64,000 nucleotides of DNA from Streptomyces durocortorensis (lineage in GTDB: Bacteria; Actinomycetota; Actinomycetes; Streptomycetales; Streptomycetaceae): positions 1,116,001-1,180,000 of the forward strand of contig NZ_CP134500.1 in the NCBI RefSeq assembly GCF_031760065.1, in the 5' to 3' direction. The notes beneath the pieces are model-generated. The model was not told where the DNA came from and made no database searches. It worked only from the letters and a program-made list of their open reading frames with translations. This document shows, piece after piece, positions 44,389-52,402 of the stretch (the stretch's first letter is position 1; the number at the start of each line of letters is the position of its first letter). A program made the translations under genes and the position numbers.

Positions 44389-44598
44389 GGGACCTCCTTG
44401 AGCAGGGGGTATCTGCCTACTCCGTAGTAGCAGCACCCCGACCACACTGGAAGTGTCCATGCCAAAAATAGATCCGGAGTGCTTCCGTCCGCCCCCGCGA
44501 GTTCACCCGGTGCGCCCTCGGGCTCCGGTGAGCTCCCGTCAGTTCCCGCCGCGCTTCCTGGGGAAACCCGGGTGCACGGGCTGCCCCCGTGCCGGATC

Positions 44599-45705
<1,107 letters not shown>

Positions 45706-45775
45706 CTGCTGGCGGTTGACGTACGCCCCCTGCCGCGCGGGGCAGGACGACCGCGGGCACGGATAAGGCTACGGA

Positions 45776-46165
45776 TCAGTCCCCGTACGCGGCCCGCACC
45801 GCGTCCCGGGCGAGCGCCAGGGCCTGTTCCCGGGTGAGGCCGAGCCGCTCGGCGGTCTCCGCGTAACTCTGCGCGGCGGTCGCGGCCCGCTGCTCGGCCG
45901 CTCCCCCGGCGGCCGCGACGAAGGTCCCGTTACGGCCCCGGGTCTCGATCACGCCGTCCGTCTCCAGGGCGCGGTAGGCCTTGGCCACCGTGTTGGCGGC
46001 GAGGCCCAGCTCCTCGGCGAAGCCGCGTACGGTCGGGAGGCGGTGGCCGACGGGCAGGGCTCCGGAGCGGGCCAGTTCGGAGAGCTGGTTGCGCAGTTGC
46101 TCGTACGGGGCGATGCCGGAGTCCGGGTCCAGCACGATCTTCGCAGTCACGGGCTTCTCAGTCAC
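45776..46165 (-). CDS. YtrA-type GntR regulator
   Basis: A 129-aa short GntR protein: winged helix in the first ~75 residues (APYEQLRNQLSELARSGAL, LPTVRGFAEELGLAANTVAKAYRALETDGVIETRGRNGTFV, split here for length) and only a short helical tail, as in the YtrA subfamily. These normally control adjacent transporters, but the divergent gene here encodes a GNAT. GTG 46165 is chosen for the GGGGGAG nine bases upstream. Immediately upstream lie four 25-bp tandem palindromes, the likely operator array. Confidence 0.85.
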   Translation of the reverse strand: MTEKPVTAKIVLDPDSGIAPYEQLRNQLSELARSGALPVGHRLPTVRGFAEELGLAANTVAKAYRALETDGVIETRGRNGTFVAAAGGAAEQRAATAAQSYAETAERLGLTREQALALARDAVRAAYGD

Positions 46166-46167
46166 GG

Positions 46168-46267
46168 GCCGATTCTCCCCCACCGGCGGAAAGCCGGTTC
46201 TCCCCCACCGGCGGAAAGCCGGTTCTCCATCACCGGCGGAAAGCCGGTTCTCCATCACCGGCGAAAA
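46168..46267. repeat. Four 25-bp tandem palindromic repeats in a divergent promoter region
   Basis: Units 46168-46192, 46193-46217, 46218-46242 and 46243-46267. Each is GCCGGT-N8-ACCGGC plus a GGAAA spacer (first unit starts GCCGAT, last ends GAAAA). Viewed across unit joints the same DNA makes ACCGGC-GGAAA-GCCGGT hairpins. The 25-bp period is not a multiple of three, so the array is non-coding. It fills the gap between the GntR start and the GNAT promoter. Confidence 0.9.
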
Positions 46268-46296
46268 AGGAGAGGCGCCCGGGGCCCGGCTGCACC

Positions 46297-46302
46297 TACC
46301 GT
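46297..46302 (+). promoter_or_regulatory. Candidate -10 for leaderless GNAT transcript
   Basis: TACCGT, seven bases before ATG 46310, and 30 bp beyond the last tandem repeat, which would place the array over the -35 and upstream activator zone. Confidence 0.5.
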
Positions 46303-46309
46303 CCCCCGC

Positions 46310-47230
46310 ATGACTGTGATCGTGCGCGATTTCCGGCCGTCCGACGCCGAGGAGTGGACCCGTGTCCGCCGGGCTTCGGTCCCCTACATGGTGGCCACCC
46401 CCGAGCAGGTACTCCACGACCAGGCCCACGCCCATCCGGACCGGCACTACCGGCTGCTGGTCTCCGAGGAGGACGGTGAGATCATCGGTACGGCGCAGGC
46501 GGGCATCAGCCACGACAGTCCGGAACCGGGGCAGGGGTTCGTCACCCCGCACACGCGCCCCGGCCGCACCGGCCGCGGCGCGGGCTCGCTGCTGCTGAGC
46601 ACGGCGGAGGAGCACCTGGCGCAGGCCGGGGCCACGGTGGTGTACGCGTGGGTCCTGGACAACCCGGAGAGCCTGGGCTTCGCCCATGACCGGGGCTATC
46701 TGCCCAAGCGCTCGGCCCACTTCCAGCGTCTGGACCTGGCGGGCGGTTCCCTGCCGCCGCGTCAGGAGGTCCCGGCGGGCGTCGAGCTGAGGACGGGCGC
46801 CGACTTCGCCGACGATCCCCGGCCGCTGTTCGACGCGGACGTCGAGGCGACGGCGGACGAGCCGGGTGACATCTCCATCGAGCTGGACGACTACGAGGAC
46901 TGGCTGACGAACATCTGGCGGCACCCGGCCTTCGACCAGGAGCTGACCTCGGTGGCGCTGGTGGACGGGAAGGTGGCGGCGTTCAGCGCGGCCACCACCG
47001 ACGGGGCGCGGACCTATCTGAGCGCCATGACCGGCACCCTGCGGGACTTCCGGGGGCGGGGCCTGGCGAAGCTCGCGAAGAACGACTCGCTGCACCGGGC
47101 GCGGGCCGCCGGGTACACGGACGCGTACACCTCCAACGACGCGGGCAACGGGCCGATGCTGGCCATCAACGAGTGGTTCGGCTACACGGTCTGCGCCACG
47201 GAGGTCCGGCATGTCCGCACCCTCCCCTGA
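46310..47230 (+). CDS. Tandem-domain GNAT acetyltransferase
   Basis: A 306-aa protein with two GNAT folds. The first has THTRPGRTGRGAGSLLLSTA as its acetyl-CoA loop (residues ~80-100) and FAHDRGYLPKRSAHF. The second has MTGTLRDFRGRGLAKLAKNDSLHRA (residues ~245-268) and NEWFGYTVC at the end. Two-domain GNATs include mycothiol synthase, but that enzyme is not suggested here by motif. The gene is divergent from a YtrA-type GntR through an operator array and overlaps the DUF402 gene by 20 bp. Confidence 0.85.
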   Translation: MTVIVRDFRPSDAEEWTRVRRASVPYMVATPEQVLHDQAHAHPDRHYRLLVSEEDGEIIGTAQAGISHDSPEPGQGFVTPHTRPGRTGRGAGSLLLSTAEEHLAQAGATVVYAWVLDNPESLGFAHDRGYLPKRSAHFQRLDLAGGSLPPRQEVPAGVELRTGADFADDPRPLFDADVEATADEPGDISIELDDYEDWLTNIWRHPAFDQELTSVALVDGKVAAFSAATTDGARTYLSAMTGTLRDFRGRGLAKLAKNDSLHRARAAGYTDAYTSNDAGNGPMLAINEWFGYTVCATEVRHVRTLP

Positions 47231-47732
47231 GCCCGGCGCGCCCCGCGCCGGCGGCGCACGGGACGTGGTCGTCGCCCTGACCAAGGCGGGCCGCACCAAG
47301 ATCAGGTATCCGGCGGAGCTGGTCCGCGACGACGGCGTCCGTATCACCGTACGGGCCCCGTGGGCCGCGCCCGGGGTGCGGGACTTCGGCTTCGTCCGGT
47401 TCGAGCCGGGCGATGTCCTCACCGAGCACTACTGGCGTGACCGGTGGTTCGCGGTGAAGGAGGTCCGGGGCGGCGACGGCGGGCTCAAGGGCTGGTACTG
47501 CGACATCACCCGGCCCGCCGTCCTGGCCGACGGGGTGCTGGAAGTCGAGGATCTGGACCTGGACCTGTGGGTGTCGGCGGACGGCTCGTCCGTACTCCGG
47601 CTCGACGAGGACGAGTTCGAGGCGAGCGGCCTGGCCGGTCGCGACCCGGCGGCGGCCGGGGCGGCGGCCTCAGCCCTGGACGAGCTGGAACGCCTGGCCC
47701 GGACCGAAGGGCTGGCCGGGCTCCTCTACTGA
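47211..47732 (+). CDS. DUF402-domain protein
   Basis: A 173-aa protein. The DUF402 core is FVRFEPGDVLTEHYWRDRWFAVKEV, with the conserved KGWYCDITRPAVL and LEVEDLDLDLWVSADG metal-binding acidic residues, then EFEASGLA. Characterised DUF402 relatives (FomD, and nucleoside diphosphatase-like proteins) hydrolyse nucleotide diphosphate esters using divalent metals. Translation is coupled to the GNAT gene by a 20-bp overlap, suggesting a joint role, possibly modification of a nucleotide conjugate; that is speculative. Confidence 0.82.
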   Translation: MSAPSPEPGAPRAGGARDVVVALTKAGRTKIRYPAELVRDDGVRITVRAPWAAPGVRDFGFVRFEPGDVLTEHYWRDRWFAVKEVRGGDGGLKGWYCDITRPAVLADGVLEVEDLDLDLWVSADGSSVLRLDEDEFEASGLAGRDPAAAGAAASALDELERLARTEGLAGLLY

Positions 47733-47789
47733 GCCCCTCACCGGTCGGTGTGCGGAGGGGCCGCGGGCCGGTGAGCTCGTGGGGGCTGC

Positions 47790-47822
47790 CCGCCACCGGG
47801 AGCGGCCAACTGCCGGTGGCGG
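47790..47822. terminator. Hairpin between DUF402 and the trifunctional gene
   Basis: Perfect 10-bp arms CCGCCACCGG (47790-47799) and CCGGTGGCGG (47813-47822), 13-base loop. A second shorter stem lies at GCCCCTC/GAGGGGC just after the DUF402 stop. Placed between convergent genes. Confidence 0.65.
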
Positions 47823-47861
47823 CCGGGATCAGCTGGTGAACACCACGGGGAGGCGGCCCGG

Positions 47862-49355
47862 TCAAGGGCGGGGACGGAAGCCGGCGACCAACTCCACCTC
47901 GTATCCCGCCGGGTCCTCCAGATAGGCGGCGCAGTGGGTCTCACCGCCCGAGAACGGATGGCGGTCGGGGAACAGCAGGCGCCAGCCGTGCTCGGGGGCC
48001 TCGGCCGTCAGCGCGTCGAGGGCGGCCCGGTCCGCGACATGGAACGCCAGGTGGTTGAGGCCGGGGCGGCGGCGGTCGTGGCCGTCGGCGGCGAGGTCGG
48101 GCGACTGCTCGACCACGACATAGGCGTCGCCGCGCCGCCAGCTTCGGCCGTGCGCCCAGCGCTGGTACGGGACATGGCCGAGGCGGCCCAGCAGCCAGCC
48201 CCAGCTGCGCTCCGCCCCCGCCAGGTCCGCCACCCACAGCTCGATGTGGTGCACGCGCCCGGTGACCTCTCCGGCGGCGGGCAGCGGGACGCCCAGGCGG
48301 ACGCCGCCCGGCTCGTACGCGATGGGGTCCCCGTCCCGATGCCAGTGGATCATGAAGTGCTCCCCCGCCCGGTAGCCGTCCAGGCCAGCCCGGCAGTAGG
48401 CGACCATGTCGTCCGGCAGGGCTGCCAGCGGGGACCAGACCAGCTCGGAGCACTTCTCCGGCTCGGCGTTGCGCGGTGGGCGCTCCGGGTCGTACTCCGC
48501 GACGAAGAACCAGCCCATGCGGGCGCCGCCGCCGGGGCCCCGGTGCTGCATCACGAGCGCCACTCTCAGCTCGTCGGGGTCCAGATCGAGACCGATCTCC
48601 TCGGCGGCTTCCCGGATCATCGCCTCGCGGACGTCCTCGCCGTCCTCCGCGTGGCCCGAGGGCATGTGCAACAGGCCGTCCGCATAGCCCGTGTTGGAGC
48701 GGCGGGCGAGCAGCACGTCGGGGCCCCGGCGCAGGATGAGGTGGACGTCGACGACCTCGGTGTGCCGGTGCGGGGGCATCGCGCGGGCCACCAGGGCGTA
48801 GCGCTCGTCATCGACCTCCCCGCCCCACAGCCGCGCGTCGGCGGCGAGGTCCTCGTGGTGGACGCGCTCGGTGTGCGCGGAGAGCAGACGGGTCAGCGTG
48901 GTGGCGGGCAGCCCCACCCCGCCCCACACCCCTTCGACGAGGACCAGCCGCCCGCCCGGCTTCAGCAGACCGAACCAGTGCTCCAGGGCCGCCGCCGGAT
49001 CGGGCAGCAGCCAGACGACATGGCGGGCCACGATCGCATCGAACGCGCGCTCCCCGACCGGGGGCCGGGCGGCGTCCCCGACCAGCACCTCGGCTCCGGT
49101 CCCGGCGAGCTTGGCCCGGGCCCGGTCCGCCATCCGGGGCGAGCGGTCGACGGCTGTGACGCGGTGGCCCTGGCCCGCGGCGAGCAGGGAGAGACTGCCG
49201 GTGCCGCACCCCAGGTCCAGCACATCGCCGCGGACGGCGGGCAGCCAGCTCTCCAGCCGCCCGGCCCAGGCGTCGCGCACCGCGGGGTCGAGGAGTCCGT
49301 GGTCGGGCTCCTCGTCGAAGGATCCGGCCGCCGCGTCCCAGTCGATCGTGGTCAT
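47862..49355 (-). CDS. Methyltransferase-NUDIX-VOC fusion protein
   Basis: A 497-aa protein with three domains in one frame. Residues 1-200: class I SAM methyltransferase (VLDLGCGTGSLSLLAA, VTAVDRSP, DAIVARHVVWLLPDP). Residues ~205-355: NUDIX hydrolase with an intact box, G-x5-E-x7-REAAEEIGL in GHAEDGEDVREAMIREAAEE. Residues ~370-497: vicinal oxygen chelate/glyoxalase-like domain (VHHIELWVADLAGAERSW, NHLAFHVAD, EDPAGYEVELVAGF). Such three-part fusions occur in Streptomyces but have no known function. ATG 49355 begins the usual methyltransferase N-terminus MTTIDWDAAAG. The frame is open far upstream, through a transporter remnant. Confidence 0.88.
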   Translation of the reverse strand: MTTIDWDAAAGSFDEEPDHGLLDPAVRDAWAGRLESWLPAVRGDVLDLGCGTGSLSLLAAGQGHRVTAVDRSPRMADRARAKLAGTGAEVLVGDAARPPVGERAFDAIVARHVVWLLPDPAAALEHWFGLLKPGGRLVLVEGVWGGVGLPATTLTRLLSAHTERVHHEDLAADARLWGGEVDDERYALVARAMPPHRHTEVVDVHLILRRGPDVLLARRSNTGYADGLLHMPSGHAEDGEDVREAMIREAAEEIGLDLDPDELRVALVMQHRGPGGGARMGWFFVAEYDPERPPRNAEPEKCSELVWSPLAALPDDMVAYCRAGLDGYRAGEHFMIHWHRDGDPIAYEPGGVRLGVPLPAAGEVTGRVHHIELWVADLAGAERSWGWLLGRLGHVPYQRWAHGRSWRRGDAYVVVEQSPDLAADGHDRRRPGLNHLAFHVADRAALDALTAEAPEHGWRLLFPDRHPFSGGETHCAAYLEDPAGYEVELVAGFRPRP

Positions 49356-49739
49356 GGTGTCGATGCTCTCAGCCACCACTGACAGTGCGGGAGTCCTCGG
49401 CCGTTTCCGGCCGCCGCGCCTTCTGACGACCAGCCGGTGGACGAGCGGCCAGGCCACGATCAGCGCCACCATCGCGTGGACCGCGACGGAGAAGGGGGTG
49501 TTGACCAGGCCGGTCGCGCTGCCGTCGCTGATCTGGAGTGCGCGGCGCGGCTGCTGTTCGGCGGCCGGGCCGAGGATCACCCCGATGACGGCGGGCAGCA
49601 CCGGAAGTCCGTAGCGCCGCATCCCGAACCCGATCAGTCCGATGACCAGCAGGACCACCAGGTCGAGGGACTCGCCGCCGACCGCGTACGCGCCGACGGC
49701 GGCGAAGAAGAGGATGCCCGCGTACAGGGAGGCGATGAG
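49356..49739 (-). pseudogene. C-terminal remnant of a TctA tricarboxylate transporter subunit
   Basis: About 128 codons in the same frame as, and immediately upstream of, the trifunctional gene. They read as the last helices of TctA: LYAGILFFAAVGAYAVGG, LDLVVLLVIGLIGFGMRRYG, LPVLPAVIGVILGPAAEQQ, RRALQISDG. The preceding ~370 residues of TctA and the partner genes tctB and tctC are absent. There is no stop between this remnant and the trifunctional start, so read-through could make a membrane-tethered form, but no start signal for it is visible. Confidence 0.75.
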
Positions 49740-49991
49740 CCCCCCATCGATCGGCCATCGCCCCTCCCCCGCAAGGCCTGTGCACCCTTCGTCGTCGAGT
49801 ATCAGGCACCCCACCGACAGTCGTCGTGCACGGCCGGATACGGGACTTCCTGAGCGCCCTCTTAGCCTCGCCTTAACGGCACCATAAGGATCGCCATCAC
49901 CCTGCCCCAGCAGGCGTTTTCGGCGTTTCGAGCGGCTAGCTTGCTGATCGCCCACCCCCGCAGCCGTGCCGTTCCAGAAGGAGATCCACCC

Positions 49992-51062
49992 ATGACCGCT
50001 CGACGCAAGGCCACCGGGATTCTCGCCCTCGGTTTCGTCCCGATCGCGCTGGCCGGGCCGGCCGCCACCCCGGCCGTCGCGCACGGTTCGCTGACCGATC
50101 CGGTGAGCCGGGTGTCCGCGTGCTTCGCGGAGGGTCCGGAGAGCCCGAAGTCGGCGGCGTGCCGGGCTGCCGTCGCGGCGGGCGGTACGCAGGCGCTGTA
50201 CGACTGGAACGGGGTGAACATCGCCAACGCGGCGGGCAAGCACCGCGAGCTGATCCCGGACGGCAAGCTGTGCAGCGCGGCCAACGACAAGTTCAAGGGG
50301 CTCGACCTGCCGCGCGCCGACTGGCCGGCCACCGCGATGTCGGCGGGCAAGCACACGTTCCGGTTCCGCGCGACGGCCCCGCACAAGGGCTCGTTCGAGC
50401 TGTACATGACCAAGCCCGGCTATGACCCGACGAAGCCGCTGGCCTGGTCGGACCTGGAGGCGAAGCCCTTCGCGGAGGCCGCCGAACCGGTGCTGGAGAA
50501 CGGTTCGTACGTCTTCGACGGCACGATCCCCGAGCGCGCGGGGCGGCAGCTGATCTACACGGTGTGGCAGCGCTCCGACTCCCCCGAGGCGTTCTACGCC
50601 TGCTCCGACGTGACGTTCGGCGGCGGTTCGGCGGGCAGCGGCACGCAGGACGGCGGGGCGGAGAAGGAAGAGGCGCAGCAGGGCGGTGGCTCCGGCGCCC
50701 AGGCCCCGGCTCCGGCCCCCTCCGCGCCCTCCGAGGACGCGATCGCCGAGGGCGCCGAGAAGTCCTCCGTCGAGCACAACGGGCACGGCGACGACGACGC
50801 GAACACCGGGGCGAAGGTCAACACCGCCGCTCCGGTCTCCCCTTCGGACAAGGACAAGGACAAGGCCGACAGCACGGGCGAGGGCAACGCTCCCGAGGTC
50901 AACACCGCGAGCAAGGACGAGGTGCTCGCCGAGACCGGTGGCTCCGGCAGCAGCACCTACCTCGCCATCGGGGGCGCCGGGGTGCTCGCCGCCGGTGCGG
51001 CCGTGCTGTTCGCCTCGCAGCGCCGCCGGGCCGCCGCGTCGACGGGCCGTCACAGTCGCTGA
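49992..51062 (+). CDS. AA10 LPMO with a LAETG sortase anchor
   Basis: A copper-dependent lytic polysaccharide monooxygenase of 356 aa. The signal peptide ends at VA-HGSLTDPVSR, so the mature protein starts with the His that forms the copper brace; the second His is in GKHTFRFRAT. Residues ~31-205 are the AA10 domain, ending YTVWQRSDSPEAFYACSDVTF. A long Gly/Ala/Pro and Asp/Lys linker follows, then LAETG, a hydrophobic helix (YLAIGGAGVLAAGAAVLF) and RRR: a class E sortase signal. The enzyme is therefore held on the cell wall and attacks chitin or cellulose-like glucans. AAGGAG precedes ATG 49992. Confidence 0.95.
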   Translation: MTARRKATGILALGFVPIALAGPAATPAVAHGSLTDPVSRVSACFAEGPESPKSAACRAAVAAGGTQALYDWNGVNIANAAGKHRELIPDGKLCSAANDKFKGLDLPRADWPATAMSAGKHTFRFRATAPHKGSFELYMTKPGYDPTKPLAWSDLEAKPFAEAAEPVLENGSYVFDGTIPERAGRQLIYTVWQRSDSPEAFYACSDVTFGGGSAGSGTQDGGAEKEEAQQGGGSGAQAPAPAPSAPSEDAIAEGAEKSSVEHNGHGDDDANTGAKVNTAAPVSPSDKDKDKADSTGEGNAPEVNTASKDEVLAETGGSGSSTYLAIGGAGVLAAGAAVLFASQRRRAAASTGRHSR

Positions 51063-51136
51063 CCGGCACTGACCGGCGCAGCAGCCTTCCGTACCCCTGC
51101 CGCGTCCCTCCGGGACGTCGGGCGCGGCAGGACGTG

Positions 51137-51186
51137 ACGGGCCGGGGCCCGCCGTCCGCCCCACCGGACGGCGGGCCCCGGCCCGT
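51137..51186. terminator. Perfect 22-bp hairpin between LPMO and lipase
   Basis: Arms 51137-51158 and 51165-51186 are exact 22-bp reverse complements, with loop CCCCAC. No U tract. It lies between convergent genes, 75 bp after LPMO and 45 bp before the lipase stop. Confidence 0.9.
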
Positions 51187-51230
51187 TGTCGTATCGCGAT
51201 GTGCCGTAACGCGTCGTCGGGGCCCGCGGG

Positions 51231-52124
51231 TCAGCCGATCACCGAGGCGCAGGTGGTCGGGGTGGCACGGGCCGGGTCCAGGGCGTTGGCCACTTCGTGG
51301 AAGGCGATGCGGTCGATGGTGCCGATCGCCACGTGCTCGGACAGGTCGAGCGGGCACAGGTCCTGAAGGAGGACGTTACGTACGTTCGGGCCGTCCAGGT
51401 ACTGCGTGCGGTACGGGGTCACGACCTGGTCGTACTTGGTCGCGATGACGGTGTAGCGAACACCGGGGACGGTGTCGCCGCCCGCGGTGAGCTTGGTGAT
51501 GAAGGGCGAGCCGGCGACCTGGTCGGCGAGGCCGGGCGTCTTGTCGGTGATGAACTTCTCGACGCCGGGGAAGAGCGGCAGCAGCTTGGTGAGGCCGAGC
51601 AGCGTGGTGCCGTGGTTGCTCGGGGCGATGCCGACGAGGGCGTTGACCTTGTCGGCGCCGCCGAGGAACTTCAGGTAGTAGTTCGGCATCATGCCGCCCT
51701 GGGAGTGGCCGACGATGTCGGCCTTCGGGGCTCCGGTGGCGGCGAGCACCTTGTCGACGAACACATCGAGCTGTTCGGCCGACTTGTCGACAGGGCCGAG
51801 ACCGTGGAAGAACGGCACGCCGGGGAGCTGGCCGTAGTCGAGGGAGAAGACGCAGTAGCCCCGGTTGACCAGGTAGGGGGCGAGGAACAGCCAGTTGTCG
51901 ATGGAGTTCCCGAAGGTTCCGTGGACCAGGACGACCGGGCGGGGATGGGCGGCGGAGGGCTTGCAGGAGTAGTCGTTCCAGCCACGGGAGGTGGCCGTTG
52001 CGGCGGTGGGGGTGGCCGCGCTCGCGGTCGCGGTGGGGGCGACGAGAACGGTGAGGGCGAGTAGCAGGGCTGCGAGAGAGCTGCGCACGCGGGGAACGCG
52101 CGCAGCACGGATCCAGGGCAGCAT
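51231..52124 (-). CDS. Secreted alpha/beta-hydrolase lipase
   Basis: A 297-aa extracellular lipase of the class 2 (LipA/EstA-type) family. The signal peptide (RSSLAALLLALTVLVAPTATASA) is clear. The oxyanion strand VVLVHGTFGNS and nucleophile elbow GHSQGGMMPNYYLKFLGG are intact; the catalytic Asp and His fall near IATKYDQVVTP and SEHVAIGTIDR. AAGGAG lies eight bases before the ATG. Twin TTAC-N6-GTAA palindromes in its promoter region suggest regulation. Likely degrades host or environmental triglycerides. Confidence 0.92.
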   Translation of the reverse strand: MLPWIRAARVPRVRSSLAALLLALTVLVAPTATASAATPTAATATSRGWNDYSCKPSAAHPRPVVLVHGTFGNSIDNWLFLAPYLVNRGYCVFSLDYGQLPGVPFFHGLGPVDKSAEQLDVFVDKVLAATGAPKADIVGHSQGGMMPNYYLKFLGGADKVNALVGIAPSNHGTTLLGLTKLLPLFPGVEKFITDKTPGLADQVAGSPFITKLTAGGDTVPGVRYTVIATKYDQVVTPYRTQYLDGPNVRNVLLQDLCPLDLSEHVAIGTIDRIAFHEVANALDPARATPTTCASVIG

Positions 52125-52208
52125 CGTGTGGTCTCCTTGCGGCTCAAGGGAGTGCGATGGCGGTGCGCCCTGTGGCCCGGACCACAAGCTCTGTGTGCTC
52201 ATGCCAAA

Positions 52209-52250
52209 TTACGCACGAGTAAGGTGGGGAGGGAAGTTACGCGTCGGTAA
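52209..52250. promoter_or_regulatory. Two TTAC-N6-GTAA palindromes upstream of the lipase
   Basis: TTACGCACGAGTAA at 52209-52222 and TTACGCGTCGGTAA at 52237-52250, spaced 28 bp. They share TTACGC and GTAA and lie 85-126 bp before the lipase start, so they are good candidates for a TetR operator pair. Confidence 0.55.
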
Positions 52251-52287
52251 AAACTGGCGCGGCGTCACCGTAGATCAGGTAATGGGC

Positions 52288-52352
52288 GTCCGGAGATCGA
52301 GTCATGGACGCCGGAGACCGGGTCATGGGTGTCCGGAGACCGGGTCATGGGT
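52288..52352. repeat. Three 21-22 bp tandem repeats
   Basis: Units 52288-52309, 52310-52330 and 52331-52352, sharing a GTCCGGAGACCGGGTCATGG core. They lie beyond the terminator of the polymerase operon and upstream of the lipase promoter. A minisatellite; no function visible. Confidence 0.8.
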
Positions 52353-52374
52353 GTCCGGCCCTGAAGCGCCGGAC
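52353..52374 (-). terminator. Hairpin downstream of the polymerase operon
   Basis: GTCCGGC (52353-52359) pairs with GCCGGAC (52368-52374), 8-base loop, 29 bp past the end of the Y-family polymerase gene on the minus strand. Confidence 0.55.
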
Positions 52375-52402
52375 GCCCCGCGTGTCAGTTCAACCCCGTC
52401 GC

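Noticed and set aside
45728..45748. Possible hairpin CCTGCC/GGCAGG after the AAA ATPase gene
   Set aside because: Only six pairs with ambiguous G/C register; could be chance in this composition.
46168..46267. CRISPR-like array
   Set aside because: Units are contiguous with no variable spacers and there are no cas genes.
45981..46313. 110-aa frame crossing the tandem repeats
   Set aside because: Most of it is antisense to the GntR gene and the 25-bp period shifts the frame in each unit, so a repeat protein is not plausible.
49740..51164. Upstream extension of the trifunctional frame to 1100 aa
   Set aside because: The extra N-terminal part runs antisense through the LPMO gene and is low complexity; only the TctA-like piece at 49356-49739 and the protein from ATG 49355 have real similarity.
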